Counted from the first letter of the stretch, positions 40,444-50,688 are shown. The stretch: 64,000 nt of DNA from Citrobacter portucalensis (GCF_002042885.1 NZ_MVFY01000017.1:1-64000), one strand, 5' to 3'. The notes: generated by a model from the sequence alone, not told the origin. A program made the numbers and translations.

Positions 40444-41147
40444 ACGCGTTCAATCCAGCGCTCCAGCAGTTCCGGCAACATCAGCGAGATTTCCTGCAGC
40501 AATTGCGTGCCTTGCCCCTGCTGGTAATGATTAACGTCACGGCTGCTAAACAGCATCACGCCCAAAGAGCCATCTTGCCCGAGCATCGACATCGCCACCG
40601 AGCCTATGGCTTTCGCCTCCGGCATCATGACCAGCAATTCCGGACCATTGAGCGGCCCAAGATAGTGCTGTGACTGACCCAGACGCTGGATACGCAGCGG
40701 TTCAAAAGCCTGACGGCTTAATGCCAGATGGGTGAATTTTGATGGCGCGCCAAGTCGCCAGCGATCCGGGAACAGACGAACCGTCGCTCCGGCCAGCCCT
40801 AACTCACGCGCCCAGCGATGAAATCGCATCAGCATGTCGTCAAGACTGCTGGCCGACACCAGCCGCCCTTGCAGATTTAACAGACGATAGAACAGGCTTT
40901 CATTGGCGTTGGCTTGTTCCATCAACAACGCCATGTTCTCTTCCAGCACGTTAATATGATTACGTGCCCGCGCCATATTCCATTCCACTAAAGAGACCGT
41001 GCCCCGCACTGGGTGCGGAACTCGCATCGCTTCAACGGCCTGGGCATTACGGATAAAAAACTCAGGATTACGTTGCAGGTAATCGACGACCGCCCGGTCG
41101 TCCAGCTCCATGAGCGTTTCCTGTAGTTCTTCCCCTGGTTGCTTCAT
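40440..41147 (-). CDS. yigA: DUF484-family protein YigA
   Basis: The product is 235 aa. The N-terminal helical part ([22 protein letters not shown]) leads into a GAF-like domain (residues about 75-230). No biochemical function is established. It lies between dapF and xerC with 4-bp overlaps on both sides. Confidence 0.9.
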   Translation of the reverse strand: MKQPGEELQETLMELDDRAVVDYLQRNPEFFIRNAQAVEAMRVPHPVRGTVSLVEWNMARARNHINVLEENMALLMEQANANESLFYRLLNLQGRLVSASSLDDMLMRFHRWARELGLAGATVRLFPDRWRLGAPSKFTHLALSRQAFEPLRIQRLGQSQHYLGPLNGPELLVMMPEAKAIGSVAMSMLGQDGSLGVMLFSSRDVNHYQQGQGTQLLQEISLMLPELLERWIERV

Positions 41148-41968
41148 AAGTGAATAAATCCGTCGTAGACATGTGCCGCCGGGCCAGTCATATACAACGG
41201 ATGACCCGGACCTTTCCAGGCGATATCAAGTCGACCGCCCGGTAATTCCACCCTCACTTCTTCCGCCAGCAGACCCTGCTGGATACCGACCGCAACGGCA
41301 GCGCACGCACCGCTGCCGCAGGCCTGCGTTTCACCCGCGCCGCGCTCATAGACGCGCAGTCGGATATGCTCGCGTTTTACCACCTGCATAAATCCGATAT
41401 TGGCGCGTTCAGGGAAGCGTTCGTGGCTTTCCAGAACCGGTCCCAGTGTTTCTACCGTGGCCGTATCAACATCATCAACCTGAATCACGCAGTGCGGGTT
41501 CCCCATTGAAACCACGCCGCACAATACTGTCTGTTCGGCCGCGCGCATAATATAGGTCTTCTCTGCTTTGTTAGCGCGAAAAGGAACCTGCGAGGGTTCA
41601 AAATTGGGTTCGCCCATATTCACCCGCACCAGCTCGTCGTCGGTTACGGTTAATACCATACGACCATTCGCGGTACTGACGCGAATATCACGTTTATTGG
41701 TCAGCCCTTTCAGGCGAACAAAACGGGCAAAACAGCGGGCACCATTGCCACACTGTGACACTTCACTGCCGTCGGCATTAAAAATACGGTAGTGGAAATC
41801 CAGCTCCGGATCATACGGAGGCTCAACCACCAGCAGTTGATCAAATCCAACGCCGAGATGTCTGTCGGCCAGGCGGCGGATCAGCTCTGGTGAGAAAAAG
41901 ACATTCTGCGTTACCGCGTCGACGACCATAAAATCGTTGCCAAGGCCATGCATTTTAGAGAATTGCAT
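41144..41968 (-). CDS. dapF: Diaminopimelate epimerase DapF
   Basis: The product is 274 aa. It converts LL- to meso-diaminopimelate for lysine and peptidoglycan. Both catalytic cysteines are seen: Cys73 in QCGNGARC and Cys217 in [11 protein letters not shown]. Two consecutive ATGs occur; the second (41968) has better spacing from GGAG and gives the E. coli length. It lies 49 bp downstream of lptM. Confidence 0.96.
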   Translation of the reverse strand: MQFSKMHGLGNDFMVVDAVTQNVFFSPELIRRLADRHLGVGFDQLLVVEPPYDPELDFHYRIFNADGSEVSQCGNGARCFARFVRLKGLTNKRDIRVSTANGRMVLTVTDDELVRVNMGEPNFEPSQVPFRANKAEKTYIMRAAEQTVLCGVVSMGNPHCVIQVDDVDTATVETLGPVLESHERFPERANIGFMQVVKREHIRLRVYERGAGETQACGSGACAAVAVGIQQGLLAEEVRVELPGGRLDIAWKGPGHPLYMTGPAAHVYDGFIHL

Positions 41969-42017
41969 CATTCACTCCGTTCACGCGGGTACAGAAATGT
42001 AAAATCTATTCCTGCCG

Positions 42018-42221
42018 TTAGTAATTCACCTGAGAAGGCCCATCACTAATCCCACGATCGTTTTTCTCTGGCGTGGTGGATTGCGATTGCGGCTGAACGC
42101 TCTTGGTCGGAGGCGGCGCGGTTTTATCAGCTGGCGGGAAATAGAGCGGGCCTTTTAACCCACAGCCCGTCAGGCTGAACAGAGTAAAAATGACAGCGAG
42201 TGGCTTTAACACGTTTTTCAT
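42018..42221 (-). CDS. lptM: LPS-transport maturation lipoprotein LptM (YifL)
   Basis: The product is a 67-aa outer membrane lipoprotein. The signal peptide ends in the lipobox LTGC with Cys20 as the acylated residue; the start of the mature part CGLKGPLYFPP is strictly conserved in YifL. E. coli LptM assists disulfide maturation and assembly of the LPS translocon LptD. The tail is Pro/Gln/Ser-rich. The start at 42221 fits the signal peptide; a longer frame does not. Confidence 0.94.
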   Translation of the reverse strand: MKNVLKPLAVIFTLFSLTGCGLKGPLYFPPADKTAPPPTKSVQPQSQSTTPEKNDRGISDGPSQVNY

Positions 42222-42359
42222 TATGGATTGCCTGTAAAGTTCATGCTTTCTGTTTTCTATCATCGCAGGAGAAGGCGTAAAAGCAAGAGTTTGGCTAAAA
42301 ACTGCATCGCGATTTATTCCACGTTATACTGCGGGCATCACGAAAAATAGGATAAGAAA

Positions 42360-42680
42360 ATGAACGACAGTGAATTTCATCGCCTTGCTGACACCCTTTG
42401 GATGACCATTGAAGAACGTCTGGATGACTGGGATGGCGACAGCGATATCGATTGTGAGATCAACGGCGGCGTGCTGACCATCAGCTTCGAAAACGGCAGC
42501 AAAATTATCATTAACCGTCAGGAGCCGCTCCACCAGGTGTGGCTGGCGACCAAACAGGGCGGCTACCACTTTGACCTGAAAGGCGACGAATGGATCTGCG
42601 ACCGAAGCGGCGAAACGTTCTGGGATCTGTTGGAACAAGCGGCAACGCAGCAGGCGGGTGAAGAGGTGAGCTTCCGCTAA
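42360..42680 (+). CDS. cyaY: Frataxin-like iron-sulfur protein CyaY
   Basis: The product is 106 aa, the E. coli length. The acidic first helix ([31 protein letters not shown]) is followed by the frataxin beta sheet ([35 protein letters not shown] in part). It modulates IscS-based Fe-S assembly. It is divergent from lptM. Confidence 0.96.
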   Translation: MNDSEFHRLADTLWMTIEERLDDWDGDSDIDCEINGGVLTISFENGSKIIINRQEPLHQVWLATKQGGYHFDLKGDEWICDRSGETFWDLLEQAATQQAGEEVSFR

Positions 42681-42685
42681 GCTTT

Positions 42686-42751
42686 AGTGCCGGATGCGCT
42701 TTGCTTATCCGGCCTACTTTAGCCCGGTAAGCGTCGCGCCACCGGGCAAGT
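42686..42751. repeat. BIME between cyaY and cyaA
   Basis: Two REP units between convergent genes: GTGCCGGATGCGCTTTGC with TTATCCGGCCTAC, and CCCGGTAAGCGTCGCGCC with ACCGGGCAAG. Confidence 0.85.
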
Positions 42752-42755
42752 TAAC

Positions 42756-45302
42756 TCACGAGAAATACTGCTGTAACAGCGGCGTGTCGTTGTCCTGACT
42801 GGCTGGCGGAACGGCGCTAATCGGCTGGGTGCGGAACGGAATCACCTGCGCGCGCCCGTCGGTTTTCACAATCTGATAGAACTGCGGCAGGTTAAAGTTG
42901 ATGAAGCTGGAGCCGTAGGTAAAACGATCGTGCGACGATGAGTAGAAACGGCTGACGTCGCGTACTAACTCCTCTTTGCTACCTTCGCAGTGGTGATACA
43001 CCTCAGCCCGATTGCTTTCGTCCAGAATGTAGATATTAAAGCCCTGCTCATCACCCGTTTCTTCGAAAAAGAACTGAATAATCCCTTCGCTGGCAAAACC
43101 GTCGACCACCGACGGAAGTTTCACATGGTTGGTCTCAACCTGGACGGAAAGCCCGTGCAGTTTGTTATGTGAAATCGCGCCATAGAATTCAATTGCGTTT
43201 TCCAGCTTCTGTACCGAAACGTTCAGGCGCTCGAAGAACAATCCCCACGTCTGGCCGGAAACACGCAGCGCTTTGAAACGTCCGGTTTCCTGACGGGTGC
43301 TGGAGAGGCGTAATTCGATGCACTCAGACACCAGTTGCTGGACGCGGGTGCGAATTAAACCGCGCAGATGCTGGCTATAGCAGAACACCTCGACGCTATC
43401 TGGCGGCGCGGCATCCTGGTGCATTTTGCCCAGAATCGTTTTTAACGCTTCAATCATCGCCTGCTCGCCGTTGAAGTGCAGCGTACGCACTTCATTCCAC
43501 GAGTTGCGGTACAGCAGGTCGACGCTTCCTACCAGGCAATTTTGCTCTTCGCCAAAGCTGAAGACGTCCAGCTTACGGAAATCAAAATGCACCACCTGAT
43601 TGCGAAACGCTGCCGTTGGGTCATATTCGAGGTTAACGATAATCGCCAGATGGCGAATTTCGCATGGGCTATAGAGCGCTTTCGGCGTTGGTGCAGGCAG
43701 CCGCAGCGGGAAGTGGTGCGATACGTCGGCGACCATTTCCTGCAGCTTCGGCAAATCAACAATGCCGTTGCCCTTAATAAACAAATGCGTACGCGAGGTC
43801 AGCAGGCCGTTGAACCAGGCCCACGCCACCAGCTTATTTAGATAGCGGTTATATTCCAGCGGCTGATGGCTAATGATCGAGTCCATGTTCGGTGCGCGGT
43901 TGTAGAGATACCAACCTGAACGGTTGGCACGACCCGGCGGTACATGGATAAAGGTCAGATTCGGTTCCGAGAGATCCGGAGATATCTGTGGGTTCACCAG
44001 CGTGACTTTACCCGGCAACGCTTCAAACGCGGCATACAGCTTACGGGTCAGCACGCCGATATCCTGCGGGCTGGCGCTGACGCTGAGGTTATTGCGCCGC
44101 GCAAAGCGGATCAGATTACGATAGCTCTGCATCATCGCATCGAGCAGTTCGTTATGCGCTTCGCGTACCTGGTCAATCTTCCAGTTAGCGCGGTTATCCA
44201 GCATGGTCAGACGGGCGTCATCCCAGCCCCACTCTTTCACTAACTGACTTAATACTTCACGACGCCAGCCCACGCAGGCGCGCTCACGGCTCAGTTTCTC
44301 ACACACTTTTAAGTAGAAACATCGACGCACTAAATCCAGGCGCGTCGGATCTTCGATCGCCGTGAGGTACTCGGTAACGCGCTCCAGCATCATGCAGTAA
44401 GGGTCGAGACCAAAAGAGACGATCTCGCCATCGTGCAGGCGCTGTTTAATATCTTTCGCCAACAGGCGTGGATTTGGGTATTCCCAGGAATAGGCTTCCA
44501 GCAGCAGCGTTTTCAGCACCGCTTTGTACGGGGAGTCGATACTCTTGTACAACTGCCAGAGGCTGGCGCCAAAGTACTCTTCGGCGGAAAGCGAACTGAG
44601 TCCGCCGAGATCCAGCCATTCGTTTGGCGTTAGCACCCCCTGCGCGTAGAGCGTCATGACGTAATCGTCGTAATGCTCTTCTTCGTCGCCAGGCACCATA
44701 TTCCACAGAATACGTTTACCCGCGAGGCGCACAGCGGTGCGATAGAATTCATCAAGCAACAGGATATGCTGCGTCGAGCCACAGTCTTCACCACCCAGAC
44801 TGCCGCTTTCATTGTGACGGAAACGGTTTTCATCAATCAGGAAGAAACTGACCTCCACGCCCAGCGAGGCGGCCCAGCTTTCCAGCAGGCTGCATTTACG
44901 CTGCAGCAGCTGGCGCTCTTCGCTATCCAGCCAGGATTGATGGCAGACCCAGATATCAAGGTCAGAGGAACAGCTTTGCCCTACCGAAGAGGTGCTGCCC
45001 ATTGAGTAAACGCCGGTGATCGGCAGTTCGCCCTTGGGAGGATCCTGCGGCGACATACCGCGGTACAGTTCCAGTTCGTTCAGGTAGTGGCGTTGGGTTT
45101 CATCAGGCGTGTAAAAGCATATGCCTTTGGGAACGTTACCATCGAGGTAACCCGGCATCAGCGGATGGTGGTAGTGCAATAATGTCGGCAGCAGACTGTA
45201 TACCTGCTGGAAGGCAGGTCCCATGGCAGCAAGCGCGCGATCCACACGCAGTTGATTTATGGCATCCAGTCTCTGTTTCAGAGTCTCAATATAGAGGTAC
45301 AA
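42756..45302 (-). CDS. cyaA: Class I adenylate cyclase CyaA (UUG start)
   Basis: The product is 848 aa when started at the TTG at 45302, which gives [17 protein letters not shown] next to the initiator as in E. coli, where UUG is the proven start. The frame stays open 32 more codons upstream but that part is leader. The catalytic domain has [18 protein letters not shown] with Asp114 and Asp116. The C-terminal half is regulated by phosphorylated EIIA-Glc. The weak start codon keeps expression low. Confidence 0.96.
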   Translation of the reverse strand: MYLYIETLKQRLDAINQLRVDRALAAMGPAFQQVYSLLPTLLHYHHPLMPGYLDGNVPKGICFYTPDETQRHYLNELELYRGMSPQDPPKGELPITGVYSMGSTSSVGQSCSSDLDIWVCHQSWLDSEERQLLQRKCSLLESWAASLGVEVSFFLIDENRFRHNESGSLGGEDCGSTQHILLLDEFYRTAVRLAGKRILWNMVPGDEEEHYDDYVMTLYAQGVLTPNEWLDLGGLSSLSAEEYFGASLWQLYKSIDSPYKAVLKTLLLEAYSWEYPNPRLLAKDIKQRLHDGEIVSFGLDPYCMMLERVTEYLTAIEDPTRLDLVRRCFYLKVCEKLSRERACVGWRREVLSQLVKEWGWDDARLTMLDNRANWKIDQVREAHNELLDAMMQSYRNLIRFARRNNLSVSASPQDIGVLTRKLYAAFEALPGKVTLVNPQISPDLSEPNLTFIHVPPGRANRSGWYLYNRAPNMDSIISHQPLEYNRYLNKLVAWAWFNGLLTSRTHLFIKGNGIVDLPKLQEMVADVSHHFPLRLPAPTPKALYSPCEIRHLAIIVNLEYDPTAAFRNQVVHFDFRKLDVFSFGEEQNCLVGSVDLLYRNSWNEVRTLHFNGEQAMIEALKTILGKMHQDAAPPDSVEVFCYSQHLRGLIRTRVQQLVSECIELRLSSTRQETGRFKALRVSGQTWGLFFERLNVSVQKLENAIEFYGAISHNKLHGLSVQVETNHVKLPSVVDGFASEGIIQFFFEETGDEQGFNIYILDESNRAEVYHHCEGSKEELVRDVSRFYSSSHDRFTYGSSFINFNLPQFYQIVKTDGRAQVIPFRTQPISAVPPASQDNDTPLLQQYFS

Positions 45303-45696
45303 GACGTATCGCCTGATGTTGCTATCCGTCATGTTGTCGATTGCCGCGGCGCAAGCGCTCACAATAATCGCCATCAATTCGGATAAACCGTATGTCAAAA
45401 ATAACCGTTACCTGTTTTTCGCCCATATTTTTTTATGCTGTACAGCCGAAAAAATGGTCTAAAACGTGATCAATTTAACACCTTGCTCATTGACCGTAAA
45501 GAAAGATGCGCTACATACAAGTGTAGCACCGTTCGTTACGTGTAAATTCCTTCATACGGTCGGGAGGTTTCTCGTCATTATTCACTGCCAGTGATGATGC
45601 AGCGCCTTTTCCTCTCACTTACGTTTGAGCGTAACGCTGACATCCCTTTGATAAGGATGTTAGGATGGTCAATGATTGATAATGACGGTAACAAGC
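45303..45696. promoter_or_regulatory. cyaA-hemC divergent control region
   Basis: A CRP site at 45465-45480 reads TGTTAAATTGATCACG on the minus strand (one half good, one weak) and matches the autoregulatory site known at cyaA P2. A small hairpin GCTACA / TGTAGC lies at 45510-45527. The remaining bases should hold the cyaA promoters on one strand and hemC on the other; I cannot place them with confidence. Confidence 0.75.
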
Positions 45697-46638
45697 ATGT
45701 TAGACAATGTTTTGAGAATTGCCACACGCCAAAGCCCCCTTGCGCTCTGGCAGGCACATTATGTCAAAGACGCCTTAATGGCAAACCACCCCGGTCTGAT
45801 CGTGGAACTGGTTCCTATGGTAACCCGTGGCGATGTGATCCTTGATACCCCGCTGGCGAAGGTCGGGGGGAAAGGGTTGTTTGTTAAAGAGCTGGAAGTC
45901 GCGCTGCTGGAAAAACGCGCCGATATCGCTGTGCATTCCATGAAGGATGTGCCGGTTGAATTCCCTGACGGTCTTGGACTGGTCACCATTTGTGAGCGAG
46001 AGGATCCGCGTGATGCTTTCGTCTCAAATAAGTACAACTCTCTGGATGAACTCCCCGCAGGCAGCATCGTCGGGACATCCAGTTTGCGCCGCCAGTGCCA
46101 GTTGGCGAAGCGTCGCCCGGATCTCGTCATCCGTTCGCTGCGCGGCAACGTAGGCACGCGCCTCAGCAAACTGGATAACGGCGATTATGACGCCATTATT
46201 CTGGCGGTCGCCGGATTAAAACGTTTAGGTCTTGAGTCGCGAGTCCGCACCGCTCTGCCGCCGGAAGTCTCCCTGCCCGCTGTCGGGCAAGGCGCAGTAG
46301 GCATAGAATGTCGACTGGATGATATGCGCACTCAGGCACTGTTAGCGCCTCTCAACCATGAAGAGACCGCGCTACGCGTCAAAGCAGAACGCGCCATGAA
46401 CACCCGCCTGGAAGGGGGATGTCAGGTACCTATTGGTAGCTATGCCGAAATCATCGACGGTGAGATTTGGCTACGTGCGTTGGTCGGCGCGCCTGACGGT
46501 TCACAGATGGTATGCGGAGAACGTCGCGGCGCCACACAGGATGCCGAACAGATGGGTATCTCTCTGGCAGAAGAACTGCTGGAGAACGGTGCGCGCGCCA
46601 TTCTGGCGGAAGTTTATAACGGAGAAGCCCCCGCATGA
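45697..46638 (+). CDS. hemC: Hydroxymethylbilane synthase HemC
   Basis: The product is 313 aa from ATG 45697 ([19 protein letters not shown]); a TTG seven codons upstream is less likely. It polymerises four porphobilinogens. The dipyrromethane cofactor Cys242 is in [14 protein letters not shown], and the catalytic Asp lies in [10 protein letters not shown]. It is the first gene of hemCDXY and overlaps hemD by 4 bp. Confidence 0.97.
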   Translation: MLDNVLRIATRQSPLALWQAHYVKDALMANHPGLIVELVPMVTRGDVILDTPLAKVGGKGLFVKELEVALLEKRADIAVHSMKDVPVEFPDGLGLVTICEREDPRDAFVSNKYNSLDELPAGSIVGTSSLRRQCQLAKRRPDLVIRSLRGNVGTRLSKLDNGDYDAIILAVAGLKRLGLESRVRTALPPEVSLPAVGQGAVGIECRLDDMRTQALLAPLNHEETALRVKAERAMNTRLEGGCQVPIGSYAEIIDGEIWLRALVGAPDGSQMVCGERRGATQDAEQMGISLAEELLENGARAILAEVYNGEAPA

Positions 46639-47375
46639 GTATTCTGGTCACCCGCCCGTCTCCCGCAGGGGAAGAGTTAGTGAGCCGACTGCGCACACTG
46701 GGGCAGGTGGCCTGGAGTTTTCCGCTCATCGAGTTTTCACCTGGTCGGGAACTGGCAACGGTTGCTTCCCGACTGTCGGCGCTGACGGAGAACGATCTGG
46801 TCTTCGCCCTCTCGCAGCACGCCGTTACCTTTGCAGATGCCGAACTTCGCCAGCAAGAGAAAAGCTGGCCATCCCTTCCACGTTATTTTGCCATTGGCCG
46901 TACAACGGCGCTGGCGCTGCATACTGTTAGCGGCTTCAATATTCACTACCCTCTGGATCGGGAAATTAGCGAAGTCTTGCTACAATTACCTGAATTACAA
47001 AATATTGCGGGAAAACGCGCGCTTATATTACGCGGCAACGGTGGCCGGGAGCTGATAGGTGAAACCCTAACGGCACGCGGAGCCGATGTCGATTTTTGTG
47101 AATGTTATCAACGCAGTGCAAAACATTACGATGGTGCGGAAGAAGCGATGCGCTGGCAATCCCGTGGCGTAACCACGGTGGTTGTCACCAGCGGAGAGAT
47201 GCTACAACAGCTCTGGTCGCTCATTCCGCAGTGGTATCGTGAGCACTGGTTACTACGCTGTCGGCTGTTGGTCGTCAGTGAGCGTCTGGCGCACCTCGCC
47301 CGGGAATTGGGCTGGCAAGATATTAAGGTCGCTGATAACGCCGACAACGATGCGCTACTACGCGCATTACAATAA
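46635..47375 (+). CDS. hemD: Uroporphyrinogen-III synthase HemD
   Basis: The product is a 246-aa two-domain enzyme that cyclises hydroxymethylbilane with D-ring inversion. Sequence is variable in this family; [28 protein letters not shown] and [20 protein letters not shown] are recognisable. Its ATG overlaps the hemC stop (ATGA). Confidence 0.95.
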   Translation: MSILVTRPSPAGEELVSRLRTLGQVAWSFPLIEFSPGRELATVASRLSALTENDLVFALSQHAVTFADAELRQQEKSWPSLPRYFAIGRTTALALHTVSGFNIHYPLDREISEVLLQLPELQNIAGKRALILRGNGGRELIGETLTARGADVDFCECYQRSAKHYDGAEEAMRWQSRGVTTVVVTSGEMLQQLWSLIPQWYREHWLLRCRLLVVSERLAHLARELGWQDIKVADNADNDALLRALQ

Positions 47376-47396
47376 CTCTCATAATGGGATGCCATA

Positions 47397-48578
47397 ATGA
47401 CGGAACAAGAAAAATCCTCCGCCGTGGTTGAAGAGACCAGGGAGGCCGTGGAAACCACGTCACAGCCAGTTAATACTGAAAAAAAGAGTAAGAACAGCAC
47501 GGCGCTGATTCTGAGCGCTGTGGCGATTGCTATTGCGCTGGCTGCAGGCGTTGGGCTGTACGGCTGGGGGAAACAACAGGCAACAACACAAACGGCAACC
47601 AGCGATGCGCTGGCGAACCAGCTGACGGCGCTGCAAAAAGCGCAGGAAAGCCAAAAAGCTGAGCTGGAAGGCATTATTAAACAGCAGGCAACACAGCTGG
47701 ATGAAGCCACTCGCCAGCAGGCCGCGCTGGTCAAACAGCTTGATGAGGTCCAGCAAAAAGTCGCCACCATCTCCGGCAGCGATGCGGGCACATGGCTGCT
47801 GGCGCAGGCTGATTTTCTGGTGAAACTGGCCGGTCGTAAATTATGGAGCGATCAGGACGTCACCACCGCCGCGGCGCTGTTGAAAAGCGCCGACGCCAGT
47901 CTGGCAGATATGAACGACCCGAGCTTAATTACCGCGCGACGTGCTATTACTGACGACATCGCGAGCCTCTCCGCGGTGACTCAGGTCGACTATGACGGCA
48001 TTATCCTGAAAGTGAATCAGCTCTCTAATCAGATTGATAACCTGCGTCTGGCCGACAACGACACCGACGATTCACCAATGGACTCCGACAGCAGCGAGCT
48101 TTCCAGCTCGATTAGCGAATGGCGCGTCAATCTGCAAAAAAGCTGGCAGAACTTTATGGACAGCTTCATCACTATTCGTCGTCGTGATGAAACCGCCGTC
48201 CCGCTGCTGGCACCGAACCAGGACGTTTACTTACGTGAGAACATCCGTTCTCGTCTGTTAGTGGCCGCACAGGCCGTGCCGCGTCATCAGGAAGAGACAT
48301 ACCGCCAGGCGCTGGAAAATGTCTCCACATGGGTGCGTGCTTACTACGACACCGACGATGCAGCGACCAAAGCGTTCCTTGAAGAAGTAGACCAACTGAG
48401 CCAGCAAAGCATCAGTATGGATGTTCCGGAAACGCTGCAGAGCCAGGCTATTCTCGACAAGTTAATGCAGACCCGCGTACGTAATTTACTGGCGCAGCCT
48501 GCCACAGCACCGGTAGCAGCAGCGCCTGCGCCAGCGCCTTCGACAGACGCTCCGGCAACCGCGCCGCAAGGAGAATAA
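47397..48578 (+). CDS. hemX: HemX membrane protein of the hem operon
   Basis: The product is 393 aa. A hydrophilic N-terminus is followed by one membrane helix (about residues 36-58, [21 protein letters not shown]) and a coiled coil rich in Gln/Lys/Glu (about 70-125). A helical periplasmic domain and an Ala/Pro-rich tail follow. It was once thought to be a uroporphyrinogen methyltransferase, but no SAM motif is seen. Function is unclear. Confidence 0.92.
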   Translation: MTEQEKSSAVVEETREAVETTSQPVNTEKKSKNSTALILSAVAIAIALAAGVGLYGWGKQQATTQTATSDALANQLTALQKAQESQKAELEGIIKQQATQLDEATRQQAALVKQLDEVQQKVATISGSDAGTWLLAQADFLVKLAGRKLWSDQDVTTAAALLKSADASLADMNDPSLITARRAITDDIASLSAVTQVDYDGIILKVNQLSNQIDNLRLADNDTDDSPMDSDSSELSSSISEWRVNLQKSWQNFMDSFITIRRRDETAVPLLAPNQDVYLRENIRSRLLVAAQAVPRHQEETYRQALENVSTWVRAYYDTDDAATKAFLEEVDQLSQQSISMDVPETLQSQAILDKLMQTRVRNLLAQPATAPVAAAPAPAPSTDAPATAPQGE

Positions 48579-48580
48579 TG

Positions 48581-49780
48581 ATGCTAAAAGTATTGTTGCT
48601 CTTTGTGCTGTTGATCGCCGGGATCGTCGTCGGTCCGATGATAGCCGGTCATCAGGGTTACGTGCTGATCCAGACGGATAACTACAATATCGAAACCAGC
48701 GTGACGGGCCTGGTGATCATCCTGATCGTCGCCATGGTCGTCCTGTTTGCGATTGAATGGCTGTTGCGCCGAATTTTCCGCACCGGCGCACATACCCGTG
48801 GGTGGTTTGTGGGTCGTAAGCGCCGTCGCGCCCGTAAGCAGACCGAACAGGCCCTACTCAAACTGGCAGAAGGTGACTATCAGCAGGTTGAGAAGCTGAT
48901 GTCGAAAAATGCCGATCATGCAGAACAGCCGGTAGTGAATTACCTGCTGGCGGCGGAAGCGGCTCAGCAGCGCGGTGACGAAGCGCGCGCCAACCAACAC
49001 CTTGAGCGTGCTGCCGAACTGGCCGGAAATGATACGATCCCGGTAGAAATCGCTCGCGTTCGCCTGCAACTGGCGCGTAATGAAAATCACGCCGCACGCC
49101 ACAGCGTAGACAAACTGCTGGAAGTGACGCCACGTCATCCGGAAGTGCTGCGTCTGGCTGAGCAGGCCTACATTCGCACCGGCGCATGGAGTTCCTTGCT
49201 GGATATCATCCCATCCATGGCAAAAGCGCATGTGGGTGATGATGAGCACCGCGCCATGCTGGAACAACAGGCATGGGTTGGCTTGATGGATCAAGTCCGC
49301 GCCGATCAGGGCAGCGAGGGGCTGCGTACATGGTGGAAAAACCAGAGCCGTAAAACCCGTCATCAGGTTGCCCTGCAGGTGGCGATGGCTGAACATCTGA
49401 TTGAGTGTGACGATCACGATACGGCGCAGCAGGTCATCATTGATGGTTTGAAACGTCAGTACGATGACCGCCTGGTGCTGCCGATCCCGCGTCTGAAAAC
49501 CAATAATCCGGAACAGATAGAAAAAGTGCTGCGCCAGCAGATTAAAGCCGTGGGCGATCGCCCGTTGCTGTGGAGTACGCTGGGTCAGTCGTTAATGAAG
49601 CATGGGGAATGGCAGGAAGCTACGCTCGCCTTCCGTGCCGCTCTCAAACAGCGCCCGGATGCCTATGACTACGCCTGGCTTGCTGACGCGCTGGACAGAT
49701 TGCACCAGCCGGAAGAAGCCGCCACCATGCGCCGTGATGGCCTGATGTTGACGCTGCAGAACAACAATCCCCCGCAGTAA
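48581..49780 (+). CDS. hemY: HemY, TPR-containing inner membrane protein
   Basis: The product is 399 aa from the second of two tandem ATGs (48581), 7 bases after AAGGAG; the ATG at 48578 overlaps the hemX stop and is also possible. Two N-terminal membrane helices (about 2-20 and 42-62), then RRIFRTGAHTRGWFVGRKRRRARK, then TPR-like helical repeats. It is linked genetically to late haem steps. It is unrelated to the protoporphyrinogen oxidase HemY of Bacillus. Confidence 0.93.
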   Translation: MLKVLLLFVLLIAGIVVGPMIAGHQGYVLIQTDNYNIETSVTGLVIILIVAMVVLFAIEWLLRRIFRTGAHTRGWFVGRKRRRARKQTEQALLKLAEGDYQQVEKLMSKNADHAEQPVVNYLLAAEAAQQRGDEARANQHLERAAELAGNDTIPVEIARVRLQLARNENHAARHSVDKLLEVTPRHPEVLRLAEQAYIRTGAWSSLLDIIPSMAKAHVGDDEHRAMLEQQAWVGLMDQVRADQGSEGLRTWWKNQSRKTRHQVALQVAMAEHLIECDDHDTAQQVIIDGLKRQYDDRLVLPIPRLKTNNPEQIEKVLRQQIKAVGDRPLLWSTLGQSLMKHGEWQEATLAFRAALKQRPDAYDYAWLADALDRLHQPEEAATMRRDGLMLTLQNNNPPQ

Positions 49781-49786
49781 TTCCCT

Positions 49787-49822
49787 CTTGCCCGGTGGCG
49801 CCTCGCTTACCGGGCCTACATA
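49787..49822. repeat. REP unit after hemY
   Basis: TTGCCCGGTGGCGCCTCGC with TTACCGGGCCTACAT is a single REP palindrome 7 bp after the hemY stop. Confidence 0.85.
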
Positions 49823-49832
49823 TTTTTCAATC

Positions 49833-49880
49833 GCATAAACAAAATCCTTCGAGAAGTCACTTGAAGGATTTTGTTTATGC
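49833..49880. repeat. 18-bp perfect inverted repeat between hemY and glmZ
   Basis: The left arm (49833-49850) GCATAAACAAAATCCTTC and right arm (49863-49880) GAAGGATTTTGTTTATGC are exact complements around a 12-base loop. No T run follows on either strand, so it is not a standard terminator. It sits between the hemY REP and the end of the glmZ terminator. Confidence 0.8.
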
Positions 49881-49882
49881 AT

Positions 49883-50088
49883 AAAAAAACGCCCGCTCGG
49901 TAAGGAGCAGGCGTTAAACAGGTCTGTATGACAACATAAATGGGTGCTTCACTCAACGTTATGTCCATGGTGTTTGATGAGGCCTGAGCGACATCTGTCT
50001 GTGGACGATAAGCACCGTAAACGGCTCTGCATCATTCCTGAGTTTATGAGGCCAGATGGCGAACATAAGAGATGGAATGAGCATCTAC
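49883..50088 (-). ncRNA. glmZ: GlmZ small RNA
   Basis: The minus strand begins GTAGATGCTCATTCCATCTC at 50088 and ends in a terminator (49889-49917) with an 11-bp stem AACGCCTGCTC / GAGCGGGCGTT containing one G-U pair, then TTTTTTT. This is about 206 nt and matches E. coli GlmZ along its length, including GCAGAGCCGTTTACGGTGCT and CATACAGACCTGTTTAACGC. GlmZ pairs with the glmS leader with Hfq and activates glucosamine-6-phosphate synthase; RapZ and RNase E process it, and GlmY protects it. A plus-strand reading frame in this region is ignored. Confidence 0.93.
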
Positions 50089-50100
50089 CCGCATATTATT

Positions 50101-50115
50101 GCACAACGCATGCCA
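50101..50115 (-). promoter_or_regulatory. Candidate sigma-54 promoter of glmZ
   Basis: On the minus strand TGGCATGCGTTGTGC has the invariant GG (50114-50113) and GC (50102-50101) with exactly 10 bases between, fitting the -24/-12 class. With C50101 at -12 the start falls at about 50089, one base from the expected GlmZ 5' end. The A/T-rich AATAAT just after could also serve a sigma-70 -10. Confidence 0.65.
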
Positions 50116-50205
50116 CGATTGCACTGCAAAAACCAAGTATTCGGACTTTTTAAGACTTCAGGAAATTCGCAGATGCGCAGGCTAAGAAGGGAAAATCTGA
50201 AAACA

Positions 50206-50229
50206 AAAAACCCCGCCGAAGCGGGGTTC
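50206..50229 (-). terminator. Terminator of the tRNA operon
   Basis: AACCCCGC-TTCG-GCGGGGTT on the minus strand (8-bp stem with a stable TTCG tetraloop) is followed by TTTTG. It lies 6 bp after the tRNA-Pro CCA end. Confidence 0.92.
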
Positions 50230-50234
50230 AAAAT

Positions 50235-50311
50235 TGGTCGGCGAGAGAGGATTCGAACCTCCGACCCACTGGTCCCAAACCAGTTGCGCTACCAAGCTGC
50301 GCTACTCGCCG
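50235..50311 (-). tRNA. proM: tRNA-Pro (anticodon UGG)
   Basis: The tRNA is 77 nt with encoded CCA. Acceptor CGGCGAG pairs with CTCGCCG, the anticodon loop has TGG (TTTGGGA) and the T loop is GTTCGAATC. It is the last tRNA of the argX-hisR-leuT-proM operon. Confidence 0.96.
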
Positions 50312-50352
50312 TTTTACTGCTTTTTGAATTTTTAGTTCAATTCTTTAAGTCG

Positions 50353-50438
50353 TGGTGCGAGGGGGGGGACTCGAACCCCCACATCCTAAGGACACTAACA
50401 CCTGAAGCTAGCGCGTCTACCAATTCCGCCACCTTCGC
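50353..50438 (-). tRNA. leuT: tRNA-Leu (anticodon CAG)
   Basis: The tRNA is 86 nt with encoded CCA and a long class II variable arm. The anticodon is CAG in CTTCAGGTG. The acceptor GCGAAGG pairs imperfectly with CCTCGCA at the inner end, with a run of nine C/G before it. The variable arm (TCCTTAGGAT) is one base shorter than E. coli leuT as I recall it. Confidence 0.95.
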
Positions 50439-50458
50439 ATTTCACAACTTTAAATTAA

Positions 50459-50535
50459 TGGGGTGGCTAATGGGATTCGAACCCACGACAACTGGAATCA
50501 CAATCCAGGGCTCTACCAACTGAGCTATAGCCACC
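50459..50535 (-). tRNA. hisR: tRNA-His (anticodon GUG)
   Basis: The tRNA is 77 nt with encoded CCA. The anticodon GTG is in TTGTGAT, the T loop is GTTCGAATC, and the acceptor GGTGGCT pairs with AGCCACC. It includes the extra G at the 5' end typical of tRNA-His. Confidence 0.96.
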
Positions 50536-50590
50536 ACTGCAAATCTTTTACGCGGTATTAAAACCACCGCAGCTCTGGCACCCTACTAAA

Positions 50591-50667
<77 letters not shown>

Positions 50668-50688
50668 TTAGCGCCGTTGCGGGGCTGG

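Noticed and set aside
49944-50153. Plus-strand open frame in the hemY-tRNA interval
   Set aside because: The region is the glmZ sRNA gene on the other strand and its promoter; the frame shows no protein similarity.
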